This document shows positions 7,957 through 15,379 of a DNA stretch of 17,194 nucleotides, one piece after another. The translations under genes were made by a program, and so were the position numbers. The DNA comes from Bacilli bacterium (GTDB lineage: Bacteria > Bacillota_I > Bacilli_A > RF39 > UBA660), in assembly GCA_028703035.1 (NCBI GenBank), contig JAQVNR010000024.1, positions 1 through 17,194 of the forward strand. Direction: 5' to 3'. A model generated the notes under the pieces. The model had not been told where the DNA came from. It saw nothing but the letters and a program-made list of their open reading frames with translations, and did no database searches. How positions within the stretch are numbered: position 1 is the first letter of the stretch; the number at the start of each line of letters is the position of its first letter.

Positions 7957-8618
7957 GTAATTAAACTGGATTTTAAATCGCTATTTATCTCTAATCCTTC
8001 AATTGTATTTACTCTTTTATTTGTCTCATCTGATTTAATCTTACTGAGTTTTTTCATATATTTTAAAAATGGTTTTAAATCAACCTCATTAAATTCTTCG
8101 ATTTTTCCAGTTTTAATATGAGGAGAATGAAGACATAAAATTCTTTTTAAATAAGAAATAATTGAGCCATGGGCAACAATTGCTATAGTATTAGAATTAA
8201 AACTGCTATTGTATATATCTTTTAAACAACCACATAATCTGATTTCAATATCATATTTATTTTCTCCATATTCACCAAATCTAGTAAAGTAATCACCATT
8301 AATCTGTTTTATTCTCGTATTATCTAAATCTTCATTATTTTTCTTATTAGAATATTTACCATGATATATTTCATGGAGTCTGTTTTCAATAATTACTTCA
8401 GCACTAGGATATTTTACTGAAACATAATGGGCAGTTTGGATCGTTCTTGGAAAAGGTGAAACATAAATTTTATCAATAGATTGAGGTAATGCTTTTACTG
8501 ATGTTAAGACTGTTTGTATACCACTTTCGGTTAATACTGACCAGTAAATCTCTTGATCAGAGATTATCTTGTTAACATTATCTGTTGCCTCACCATGTCT
8601 CATAAAAACTATCTTCAT
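7929..8618 (-). CDS. Histidine phosphatase (phosphoglycerate-mutase-like)
   Basis: A 229-residue histidine phosphatase superfamily protein. The catalytic MRHGEATDN (6-14, His8 phosphorylated), Arg58 in SPFPRTIQTA, Glu83 in RLHEIYHGKY and the second His150 in IVAHGSI are all present, so it should be active. There is no signal peptide, so it is cytoplasmic. About 60 residues follow the core domain without a recognised motif. The start is preceded by GAGGTG. It lies 32 bases downstream of the hybrid kinase and overlaps the glycosyltransferase by 28 bases, so it is the fourth gene of the operon headed by the 11568-11596 promoter. The substrate is unknown; the context suggests a phosphorylated sugar, lipid or signalling molecule. 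Confidence 0.85.
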   Translation of the reverse strand: MKIVFMRHGEATDNVNKIISDQEIYWSVLTESGIQTVLTSVKALPQSIDKIYVSPFPRTIQTAHYVSVKYPSAEVIIENRLHEIYHGKYSNKKNNEDLDNTRIKQINGDYFTRFGEYGENKYDIEIRLCGCLKDIYNSSFNSNTIAIVAHGSIISYLKRILCLHSPHIKTGKIEEFNEVDLKPFLKYMKKLSKIKSDETNKRVNTIEGLEINSDLKSSLITWQKKNLII

Positions 8619-8650
8619 TTCAGCACCTCTAATATTTCTTTAATATTATT

Positions 8651-10441
8651 TTACAACAAATATTTTTTTAAAACTCTTTCTAGTTCTTTTATTTCAATTG
8701 GTTTTCCTAAATAATCATCATATCCAGCACGCAAATATTTCTCCTTTGAGTTTGCCTCAACATCAGCAGTTAAAACAACTATTGGTACTTGATATCCCTT
8801 ATCTTTTAATGTATGCATTGTTTCTGTTCCACTCATATTTGGCATCATTTCATCCATTAATAATAAATCATATTTATTTCCATCTTTTATTTTAGATAGG
8901 CACTCTTCTCCACTATTAACTATTTCTATTTCAGAGTTATACTTTTGTAATAATCTTTGGGCTACTTTTAAATTAAGAGTGTTATCATCAATTAAAAATA
9001 GCTTTTTACCACTTAAATTTAAAGTATCATCATTATTTTGAATATTTTCTTTTAGGATTTCTTTATTATCTTCGATAATCTTTTGATCAAGTGCCACGGT
9101 AAATTTAGAACCTTTTCCAAAGATACTTTGAACAAATATTTTACCTCCCATTAAATCTAAAATATGTTTAGTAATAGCAAGACCTAATCCAGTTCCTTCC
9201 GTTGTTGTATTTCTGTCCTCATCTAGTCTTGAAAATCTCACAAATAGTTTATCTATTTGTTCAGGTTTAATACCTCTTCCCGTATCTTCAACAGCAATTA
9301 TTAATCTTGAAGTATTATTTTTATTAACTGAGTTGACTGTTAAATTTACATATCCCTTGCTAGTATATTTAACTGCATTAGTTAAAATATTAATAATTAC
9401 TTTAGTAAGACTTGCTTTATCGCCTATTAGTTTTTTAGGTAAATCAGGAGCTAGATAAGTATTTAAAGGAATACCTTTTTCTTGAAAGCGATATTCTACT
9501 AACTTTATAGCGTTTTCAAACATTTCATAAGGATTATATTCTTTTTCTTTTATTTCTATTTCGCCACATTCTATTTTAGACATATCTAAAACATTGCCGA
9601 CTATATCATGTAGCACATTAGCAGCACCAATTATATCTTTAGAGTTTTCTTTTGACTCATCTAAGTTTTCTGCATCTTTATTAAGCTCACTTAAGCCAAT
9701 TATGGCATTAAGTGGTGTTCTTATTTCATGACTCATACTTGATAAAAAATCAGACTTAGCCCGATTAGATTTCTCAGCCATGTCTTTAGCTAGTTCCAGT
9801 TCATGAAGCATTTTTAAATCGGGATTTTCGATTGTGAAAAACATTATTAAATTTATAAAAGCTATTACAAATGAAATTAAATCTAAATCAGTATGAGCAA
9901 ACCTTAATAATAAAATTATGATTATAAATAATATGAATATTAAAAATGGAATATATTTAGTTGTAAAATTCTTAATATTTCTAAACATAAATACTATAGA
10001 AATTATAATATATAAAATAATGACACCATATAAAATTAAAACTGGGAGCCCACTAATATCTAAAATTTCCATATCAATAGTAATTTTACCAAATATGATT
10101 ATTAAACAAATTATTAAATTAAATACATTGGAAATTTTCAAAAATAATTTACTTCCTTTTTCATTAGTACTTATTTTTATGATATAAGCAACTAGAAAAG
10201 TTAACCAAATAAGTATCAAAATAAAATTTGATTTATTTAAAATCTCTAAAATATAATTTCCTATAAAATTATAAGAAAAATATTCTATAAAACATTCAGT
10301 TATCGCATTAAATAATCCTGTAATTATTAAGATATTATAAATTCTTATATCATTGTTTTTAACTTTTTTTTTCGAAAAATAAATTATTATAATCAAAATA
10401 GAGATTAATAACGCACATATGGGAAAATAAATTTTGGGCAT
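8651..10441 (-). CDS. Hybrid sensor histidine kinase with C-terminal receiver domain
   Basis: A 596-residue membrane protein. Residues 1-205 hold about seven hydrophobic segments (near 5-22, 35-52, 70-90, 103-120, 131-152, 163-180 and 186-203). After a short coiled linker come the HisKA H-box SMSHEIRTPLNAI (phospho-His238), the N-box with Asn355, DTGRGI (386-391), FVRF and GTGLGLAI (416-423). The receiver domain (about 478-596) has acidic D485-D486, phospho-acceptor D530 in LLLMDEMMP, T558 and K580 in LGKPI. All catalytic residues are present. There is no DNA-binding output, so phosphotransfer to another protein is expected. It sits 20 bases after the acyltransferase gene and 32 bases before the histidine phosphatase. 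Its last two thirds are duplicated at 12100-13090 and the 3' end again at 17071-17194. Confidence 0.92.
   Translation of the reverse strand: MPKIYFPICALLISILIIIIYFSKKKVKNNDIRIYNILIITGLFNAITECFIEYFSYNFIGNYILEILNKSNFILILIWLTFLVAYIIKISTNEKGSKLFLKISNVFNLIICLIIIFGKITIDMEILDISGLPVLILYGVIILYIIISIVFMFRNIKNFTTKYIPFLIFILFIIIILLLRFAHTDLDLISFVIAFINLIMFFTIENPDLKMLHELELAKDMAEKSNRAKSDFLSSMSHEIRTPLNAIIGLSELNKDAENLDESKENSKDIIGAANVLHDIVGNVLDMSKIECGEIEIKEKEYNPYEMFENAIKLVEYRFQEKGIPLNTYLAPDLPKKLIGDKASLTKVIINILTNAVKYTSKGYVNLTVNSVNKNNTSRLIIAVEDTGRGIKPEQIDKLFVRFSRLDEDRNTTTEGTGLGLAITKHILDLMGGKIFVQSIFGKGSKFTVALDQKIIEDNKEILKENIQNNDDTLNLSGKKLFLIDDNTLNLKVAQRLLQKYNSEIEIVNSGEECLSKIKDGNKYDLLLMDEMMPNMSGTETMHTLKDKGYQVPIVVLTADVEANSKEKYLRAGYDDYLGKPIEIKELERVLKKYLL
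8663..9652 (-). repeat. Kinase segment repeat, copy A1
   Basis: About 990 bp covering kinase residues 265-596 is repeated in direct orientation at 12100-13090. The right edge is sharp: the copies agree through AGTTTTCTTT and diverge immediately after (9652 and 13090). In the first 230 aligned residues only about ten amino acids differ, so the duplication is recent compared with the NUDIX module. Confidence 0.85.
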
Positions 10442-10461
10442 ACCATCACACTACCTTTTTC

Positions 10462-11391
10462 TCATCTATAATTAGTCCAGTTTTGAACCAATTTTTTTAT
10501 CTTTTTATAACCTTCATAATTTGTAGCCATAGTGTTATATTCAATACCGAAAATTTCACAAAGTACTTGTTCCAATGATATCACATTTTTAGGTTTAAAA
10601 ATATTATTTTCTTCATAAACCAGGTCATACTCTCCGTCTTTACAAATTTCTTTAATATATTCAAGCCAGTAAGATTCATTTAATGTTTCAAATTTTTCAA
10701 GGTCTTTCTCCCAAATTTCATATCTAAGTGTTGCAAGCATATCTCTTAAATCTCTATATAAATTTAATTTTGATTCAGTATTCATTTGAAATTTTTTCCC
10801 AAAATTAACTACATATTTTTTATTTATAGCATCTATTCCACATGGAATTATTGAACTATCTGTTTTTTTTGCTAAATCGATTATTCCAGCTCTAAAAGGT
10901 CTTATAATTTCATTTTGCGAAAAATTCCAGGTGCTTTCTGGAAACATTAATATATTCCCTCCATTTAGTATAACTTTTTCCATTTTTAAAACTGATAAAA
11001 ACCTATCTTCTAGAATATTTTTATCTACATAAATTACACCGTTTAGATATAGTGCAATACGATCTAAAAATGATTTAAAGTTATCTTTTGAGCTTGAATC
11101 AACTAAAATATGTACATTTTCATTAATTACTGCACAAAGTGTTGCTATATCATCATAAAACACATGATTAGAAGCAAAAATTTTTGGACCAGTTGGAAAT
11201 TTTAATTCATAGTTCTTGTAATCAATAAGCTTTTTTATTCCTGAGTTATCAGGGTCAACCAAAAGTTGAATATCACATGGTAATGTTTTTTCAAAAGCAT
11301 TAGTTAAAGGTTTAGATATTAATTTTCTAAATAAAACGCTTAATTGTGTGTATTGAAACTTTGATATTTTATCTAATCCAGTATTTTCCAT
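10462..11391 (-). CDS. PlsC-like 1-acyl-glycerol-3-phosphate acyltransferase family protein
   Basis: A 309-residue lysophospholipid acyltransferase-family protein. The catalytic H-x4-D motif is in SNHVFYDDIATL (His76, Asp81), and FPESTWN (150-156) matches the family's glycerol-phosphate-binding FPEG-like block. There is no clear transmembrane helix, though the N-terminal 60 residues could associate with the membrane. The C-terminal 90 residues are an extra unassigned segment. The start ATG lies 10 bases after GAGAGGAG and 2 bases after the stop of a 47-codon ORF. It is followed after 20 bases by the hybrid kinase. Linkage to a kinase, phosphatase and glycosyltransferase suggests control or synthesis of a membrane lipid, but the acyl donor and acceptor cannot be inferred. 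Confidence 0.8.
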   Translation of the reverse strand: MENTGLDKISKFQYTQLSVLFRKLISKPLTNAFEKTLPCDIQLLVDPDNSGIKKLIDYKNYELKFPTGPKIFASNHVFYDDIATLCAVINENVHILVDSSSKDNFKSFLDRIALYLNGVIYVDKNILEDRFLSVLKMEKVILNGGNILMFPESTWNFSQNEIIRPFRAGIIDLAKKTDSSIIPCGIDAINKKYVVNFGKKFQMNTESKLNLYRDLRDMLATLRYEIWEKDLEKFETLNESYWLEYIKEICKDGEYDLVYEENNIFKPKNVISLEQVLCEIFGIEYNTMATNYEGYKKIKKLVQNWTNYR

Positions 11392-11393
11392 GG

Positions 11394-11537
11394 TTATTTT
11401 TCTCCTCTCATATTACTATCAAATATTAACTCATATATCGTTTGATTTGTATCAAACTCTCTAATTGAACTTTCTCTATAAAATTTATATTGCGGTTTGT
11501 CTATTGAAACATAACTAGTTCTCATGTTTTTTTCCAT
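11394..11537 (-). CDS. 47-codon ORF, possible remnant of an acyl-CoA synthetase
   Basis: This short ORF has a clear promoter, a GGGGAGAAG ribosome binding site close to its ATG, and ends 2 bases before the PlsC-like start, so it is probably translated. The sequence (MRTSYVSIDKPQYKFYRE, then FDTNQTIYELIFDSN) resembles from memory the first residues of AMP-forming acyl ligases of Bacillota, which often begin with a SIDKP...Y and TIYEYL pattern before the ligase core. None of the core follows, which would make it a deletion remnant, with acyl activation once preceding acyl transfer in the operon. The match is short; it could instead be a genuine small protein or leader peptide. Confidence 0.5.
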   Translation of the reverse strand: MEKNMRTSYVSIDKPQYKFYRESSIREFDTNQTIYELIFDSNMRGEK

Positions 11538-11567
11538 TTCTTCTCCCCATTTGTTTAAAACAACCAT

Positions 11568-11596
11568 ATTGTAGCATTACTTGCTGTTTTTATCAA
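11568..11596 (-). promoter_or_regulatory. Promoter of the acyltransferase-kinase operon
   Basis: On the minus strand TTGATA (11591-11596) and TACAAT (11568-11573) are separated by exactly 17 bases, the best sigma-A promoter in the window. The -10 lies 30 bases before the ATG at 11537. The genes down to 7098 follow with gaps of at most 32 bases, consistent with a single transcript. Confidence 0.65.
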
Positions 11597-11669
11597 TCCC
11601 ATTATGTACTGAAAATTAAATGTTTTTTTAAACAAAACATGGTAAAATAATATCAAACGGAAAATATAA

Positions 11670-11987
11670 ATGGAACTTGTTGATATTTTAAATAAAAAAA
11701 AGTATTTAGAGGTTATACTAAAAATCGAAAAGAACTAAAGCGGAGAATACCAGTTATCAGTTCATACTTGGATTACTAACTCTAAGGGTAAATTTTTAAT
11801 TCAAAAAAGGGTCAAAGACAAATTTCCATTTCCTAATATGTGGAATGAAACTAGCTTTGATGTATGCATTCGTGAATTCCAAGAAGAACTTGGCAGAAAA
11901 GCAAATACAAATAAAACAGAGCTTGTTGGTACGATTAAAAGAGTTAAGGACTTTATTGATATTTGGCATATAGTGGTGTTAGTATAG
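11670..11987 (+). pseudogene. NUDIX hydrolase remnant, only plus-strand gene
   Basis: In one frame the sequence reads MELVDILNKKKYLEVILKIEKN, a TAA at 11736-11738, then GEYQLSVHTWITNSKGKF, LIQKRVKDKFPFPNMW, a short join to ETSFDVCIREFQEELG, and ends KRVKDFIDIWHIVVLV at a TAG. This is the order of the IPP-isomerase-like NUDIX branch, close to the gene at 6449-7003. The glycine-rich first half of the Nudix box (normally TGGGA...GE after NMW) has been deleted, one nonsense codon lies in the N-terminal third, and the C-terminal third is absent. It is therefore dead. Its opposite orientation separates the operon on its left from the duplicated kinase segment on its right. Confidence 0.8.
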
Positions 11988-12055
11988 ATATATAAACACC
12001 ATATTTTTTATAGCGATTTGTTTAGAGAGTGTTACTATCACTAATTATAGCTTTT

Positions 12056-12088
12056 ATTATAGAGCATCAACAAGAAAGCCTCTATAAT
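12056..12088 (+). terminator. Hairpin with T tract after the plus-strand NUDIX remnant
   Basis: ATTATAGAG (12056-12064) pairs with CTCTATAAT (12080-12088), a 9-bp stem with a 15-base loop, followed by a run of T within about 10 bases. It lies about 70 bases past the plus-strand remnant. It could equally act on leftward transcripts entering from the kinase fragment, since A runs flank the other side only weakly. Confidence 0.4.
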
Positions 12089-12099
12089 CTCTTTAAATT

Positions 12100-13090
12100 T
12101 TTTTTTTAAACTCTTTTTAGTTCTTTTATTTCAATTGGTTTTCCTAAATAATCATCATATCCAGCACGCAAATATTTTTCCTTTGAGTTTGCCTCAACAT
12201 CAGCAGTTAAAACAACTATTGGTACTTGAAATCCATTATCTTTTAATGTATGCATTGTTTCTGTTCCACTCATATTTGGCATCATTTCATCCATTAATAA
12301 TAAATCATATTTATTTCCATCTTTTATTTTAGATAGACACTCTTCTCCACTATTAACTATTTCTATTTCAGAGTTATACTTTTGTAATAATCTTTGGGCT
12401 ACTTTTTAAATTAAGAGTGTTATCATCAATTAAAAATATCTTTTTACCACTTAAATTTAAAGTATCATCATTATTTTGAATATTTTCTTTTAGGATTTCT
12501 TTATTATCTTCGATAATCTTTTGATCAAGTGCCACAGTAAATTTAGAACCTTTTCTAAAGATACTTTGAACAAATATTTTACCACCCATTAAATCTAAAA
12601 TATGTTTAGTAATAGCAAGACCTAATCCTGTTCCTTCCGTTGTTGTATTTCTGTCCTCATCTAGTCTTGAAAATTTAACAAATAGCTTATCTATTTGATC
12701 AGGTTTAATTCCTCTTCCCGTATCTTCAACAGCAATTATTAATCTTGAAGTATTATTTTTATTAACTGAGTTGACTGTTAAATTTACAGATCCCTTGCTA
12801 GTATATTTAACTGCATTAGTTAAAAGATTAATTATTACTTTAGTAAGACTTGCTTTATCGCCTATTAGTTTTTTAGGTAAATCAGGAGCTAGATAAGTAT
12901 TTAAAGGAATACCTTTTTCTTGAAAGCGATATTCTACTAACTTTACAGCATTTTCAAACAATTCATAAGGATTATATTCTTTTTCTTTTATTTCTACTTC
13001 GCCACATTCTACTTTAGACATATCTAAAACATTACCGACTATATCATGTAGCACATTAGCAGCACCAATTATATCTTTAGAGTTTTCTTT
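12100..13090 (-). repeat. Kinase segment repeat, copy A2
   Basis: Direct repeat of 8663-9652, about 3.4 kb away. It carries independent single-base indels relative to A1, including one extra T at 12403-12407, and the last codons of the kinase are altered near 12106. Confidence 0.85.
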
Positions 13091-13093
13091 CAT
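12106..13093 (-). pseudogene. Truncated copy of the hybrid kinase (no sensor, no H-box)
   Basis: This copy begins at the equivalent of residue 265 of the intact kinase (KENSKDIIGAANVLHD), so it lacks the membrane sensor and the phospho-acceptor histidine. The ATPase part is complete: N-box, DTGRGI, FVKF and GTGLGLAI are all present. An extra T in the run at 12403-12407 shifts the frame into NLKSSPKIITKV-stop (12374) just inside the receiver. The rest of the receiver (LLLMDEMMP, VLTAD, LGKPI) remains readable in the next frame down to 12106, where a second indel ends it early at ELKRV. The ATG at 13093 overlaps a three-codon ORF (ATGAGATTATGA) that has its own GAGG site, suggesting that the kinase segment replaced the body of an earlier gene downstream of the phosphotransferase. 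Confidence 0.88.
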
Positions 13094-13134
13094 AATCTCA
13101 TGTTCTTTCCTCTTTACTCAAAAGTAATATTAAT

Positions 13135-14841
13135 TTATTTTCTATTTATTTTTTTTATGATTCCTTTATTACCATCTATTATAAGGTATGGATTATCTTT
13201 TTCTAATAATTTATTCATAGATTGCTTGCTAATTCCCGTAATACAAGGAATATTTAATTCTCTACATACTATAGCTGTATGACATAAAAATCCACCATAA
13301 GCAGTTACTGCTCCTTGTGATTTTAACAAATGTGGTAACCAATCTGGATCTGTTGACCATGCTAATAATATATTATTTTCTTGAATTTCATCAGTAGGTT
13401 TATCAATATATTTAGCTAATCCCTTAGCACTACCAGGGGAAGCAGGAATTCCATAAAATTCATTACTTGATTGATTTTTAGAAAAACTTTTAGTAATAAT
13501 CTTACTAGTAACTGGCCTATATTGGAGCATTATTAACTCACCGTCTAGTATCATCCATTCAAAATCTGCTTTTGTCCCTAATTTTTTTTGATATTTAAGC
13601 AAAATTTTACCAACTGGCTTGCCACTGACATTTAATGTTTTTGGATGACAATTATTATTACGCCAAATTTCTATATTTGGAGTTGTTTGTCCAGAAACTA
13701 ATTTTTCACCACTACCTTTAACCCATTCAAGGACTCCGTCTTTATCAGAATTACCTATCCAAACTCCAGCATATTCTGGTTCCTGATATGGCTGAATTAT
13801 AACTGCCATATTTGGATTAAATAATTTATTAATTTCAAGATATTTTTTTAGTCGATCATTATTAACTGATTCTTTAACTTTAATAATATTATCAGCAAGT
13901 TCTTGATAATTAATATTTAAATATGAATCAAACATTCCCGCAAAGGAATTTTTTTCCCCATCTTCAATATCAGCTGAACTTCTAATTGAGTATTTGGGAA
14001 ATATATTGGCAAATATTTTTAAATCTTCTTTAGATACATTAACACCTATCGGAATAACAACTGTATATGGAACTTTAATTCCAATACTATTTAAAACTGC
14101 TAAACCATACATTTTTCCTCCAACAAATTCTATTGTAAATTTTTTAAATATTCCAGCTAAAATACTTACTGTATCTAAATCAATAATTTTTTCTCTTCTT
14201 AATCTATCAAATAGTCTTTTTCTTAAAGACATATGCTCTAAGTCAAAACCACTTAAGGTATTATCTTTCAAAAATTTACTATGAATCTCTTTTAAAAAAA
14301 TTTTATATTCTCCAGTATAATATAAGTGTTGTTTATCTTGCCATTTTTTTAAGACAATATACTGTTTTAATAAATCGTCAATAATTTCTCGGTTTTCTTC
14401 GCTTTGTTTGATTTTACCTTTAGTATCTTCTGACAAGAATAATTTATCTAAATCTGATATTAATTGTAAATAATTATTAGGAAACTTATCTTTGATTTTT
14501 TCAATAACTTTTTCACTATAAATGCTATGTTCATCAATACTTTCTAAAAAATAGAAGTATGCTAGTGATCTCAAAGCATTATCTAGCTTTTGATTAAAAT
14601 CTGACGATTTCTTAGCTAATTGATAATATTCATTAGTTCTTAATCTTAGTGCTTCAAATATAGAATTTAATTCTTCTGAACTAACCTCTGTATTACTTAA
14701 CTTATTAATATATGTAGATATTTCTTCGGCAAATTTCTCATCTTCTACTACTTCAAACAATAATCTATTATTAAATGCTTTATTTGTTATAAAAGATTCA
14801 ATTATTTTTTTAAATTCATTAAATTTTTTTAAACTAATCAT
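13135..14841 (-). CDS. PEP-synthase/rifampin-phosphotransferase-like enzyme with an unusual N-terminal domain
   Basis: A 568-residue protein that should make a phosphohistidine from ATP and pass the phosphate to a small molecule. Residues 1-235 are helical and unassigned. Residues 241-447 form the PPDK-type ATP-binding domain: GGKMYGLAVLNSIGIKVP, SIRSSADIEDGEKNSFAGMF, QPYQEPEYAGVWIGN, GSGEKLVSGQTTPN and EWMILDGELIMLQYRPVT. Residues 464-568 form the swivelling domain with GIPASPGSAKG and the catalytic His523 in GGFLCHTAIVCRELNIPC. There is no PEP/pyruvate TIM barrel, so it is not a PEP synthase. Rifampin phosphotransferase also lacks the barrel but places its substrate domain between the ATP and His domains. 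Start ATG at 14841 is preferred over an upstream TTG because GGGAG lies 9 bases before it. A TATAAT lies at 14913-14918. Neighbours are an APH-like kinase and truncated RsgA. The substrate is unknown. Confidence 0.85.
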   Translation of the reverse strand: MISLKKFNEFKKIIESFITNKAFNNRLLFEVVEDEKFAEEISTYINKLSNTEVSSEELNSIFEALRLRTNEYYQLAKKSSDFNQKLDNALRSLAYFYFLESIDEHSIYSEKVIEKIKDKFPNNYLQLISDLDKLFLSEDTKGKIKQSEENREIIDDLLKQYIVLKKWQDKQHLYYTGEYKIFLKEIHSKFLKDNTLSGFDLEHMSLRKRLFDRLRREKIIDLDTVSILAGIFKKFTIEFVGGKMYGLAVLNSIGIKVPYTVVIPIGVNVSKEDLKIFANIFPKYSIRSSADIEDGEKNSFAGMFDSYLNINYQELADNIIKVKESVNNDRLKKYLEINKLFNPNMAVIIQPYQEPEYAGVWIGNSDKDGVLEWVKGSGEKLVSGQTTPNIEIWRNNNCHPKTLNVSGKPVGKILLKYQKKLGTKADFEWMILDGELIMLQYRPVTSKIITKSFSKNQSSNEFYGIPASPGSAKGLAKYIDKPTDEIQENNILLAWSTDPDWLPHLLKSQGAVTAYGGFLCHTAIVCRELNIPCITGISKQSMNKLLEKDNPYLIIDGNKGIIKKINRK

Positions 14842-14912
14842 TTTCAACCACTCCCTAATATCTATTACTATTAAAATTATTTTTTTAAATTTTCGATTAT
14901 TCTAATATAACT

Positions 14913-14918
14913 ATTATA
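14913..14918 (-). promoter_or_regulatory. -10 box upstream of the phosphotransferase
   Basis: A TATAAT on the minus strand, 71 bases before the ATG at 14841 and just downstream of the truncated rsgA stop. No clear -35. It would let the phosphotransferase be transcribed separately from the APH-like gene. Confidence 0.35.
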
Positions 14919-14928
14919 ACGGTTTATA

Positions 14929-15363
14929 TTAATTATTCCATTGTTTACAGTTGGCGGATACTACTATAATTGCTAGATTAATATTAGTTGCAATTATTTG
15001 TGTTGTAGTTGAAGAATCATATCTAGTTTTATCTTTTTTTATTCTTGATAGTATAGCATATCGTTCTAGTAAATTTTGAATAATACAATTTTTATCAATT
15101 ACTACCTTATCTCCTGGAAAAAGAACTTTATTATAAGGCATATTAATATCTTTACGTAGAGTAGTTTTTATTAATTTTTCCTTATATAAAACTATAACTT
15201 CCTTATATTTTACTTCTATAACTATTCCATAATCTTTAGATGATTTAATTATAAAATCATCATTATTAAGGTTTTGTTTTCCAAAAGCTTTTGCTTTTGG
15301 TTTTTCTTTTTTTTCTATACTTTTTTTAGTGTTAAAACTATCATAAGCTTTATAATGAGTCAT
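14929..15363 (-). pseudogene. rsgA: Truncated RsgA (N-terminal OB fold only)
   Basis: RsgA is the circularly permuted GTPase that helps mature the 30S ribosomal subunit. The 144 residues contain a basic N-terminal extension, the OB-fold domain (about 40-95, with LFPGDKVVID), the ILSRIKKDKTRYD stretch and the first strand of the GTPase domain (TTQIIATNINLAIIVVSA, 120-137). After that the sequence changes to NCKQWNN and stops. All GTPase motifs and the zinc-binding C-terminus are missing, so about half to two thirds of a normal protein (290-350 residues) is lost. The start ATG at 15363 follows AAGAGATG 5-6 bases upstream and lies 16 bases after the APH-like gene. An intact copy is expected elsewhere in the genome. 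Confidence 0.85.
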
Positions 15364-15379
15364 TTAATCATCTCTTTTC

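Noticed and set aside
8698..8895. Plus-strand ORF of 65 codons, with a near copy at 12135-12332
   Set aside because: Both lie antisense to the receiver domain of the two kinase copies. Their similarity to each other follows from the DNA duplication and neither has a ribosome binding site.
11620..11640. Inverted repeat ATGTTTT/AAAACAT upstream of the -35 at 11591
   Set aside because: It is an A/T homopolymer-based 7-bp match with little information content; I cannot distinguish an operator from chance.
12100..13090. Insertion sequence carrying the kinase copy
   Set aside because: No transposase, terminal inverted repeats or target-site duplication was seen around either copy.
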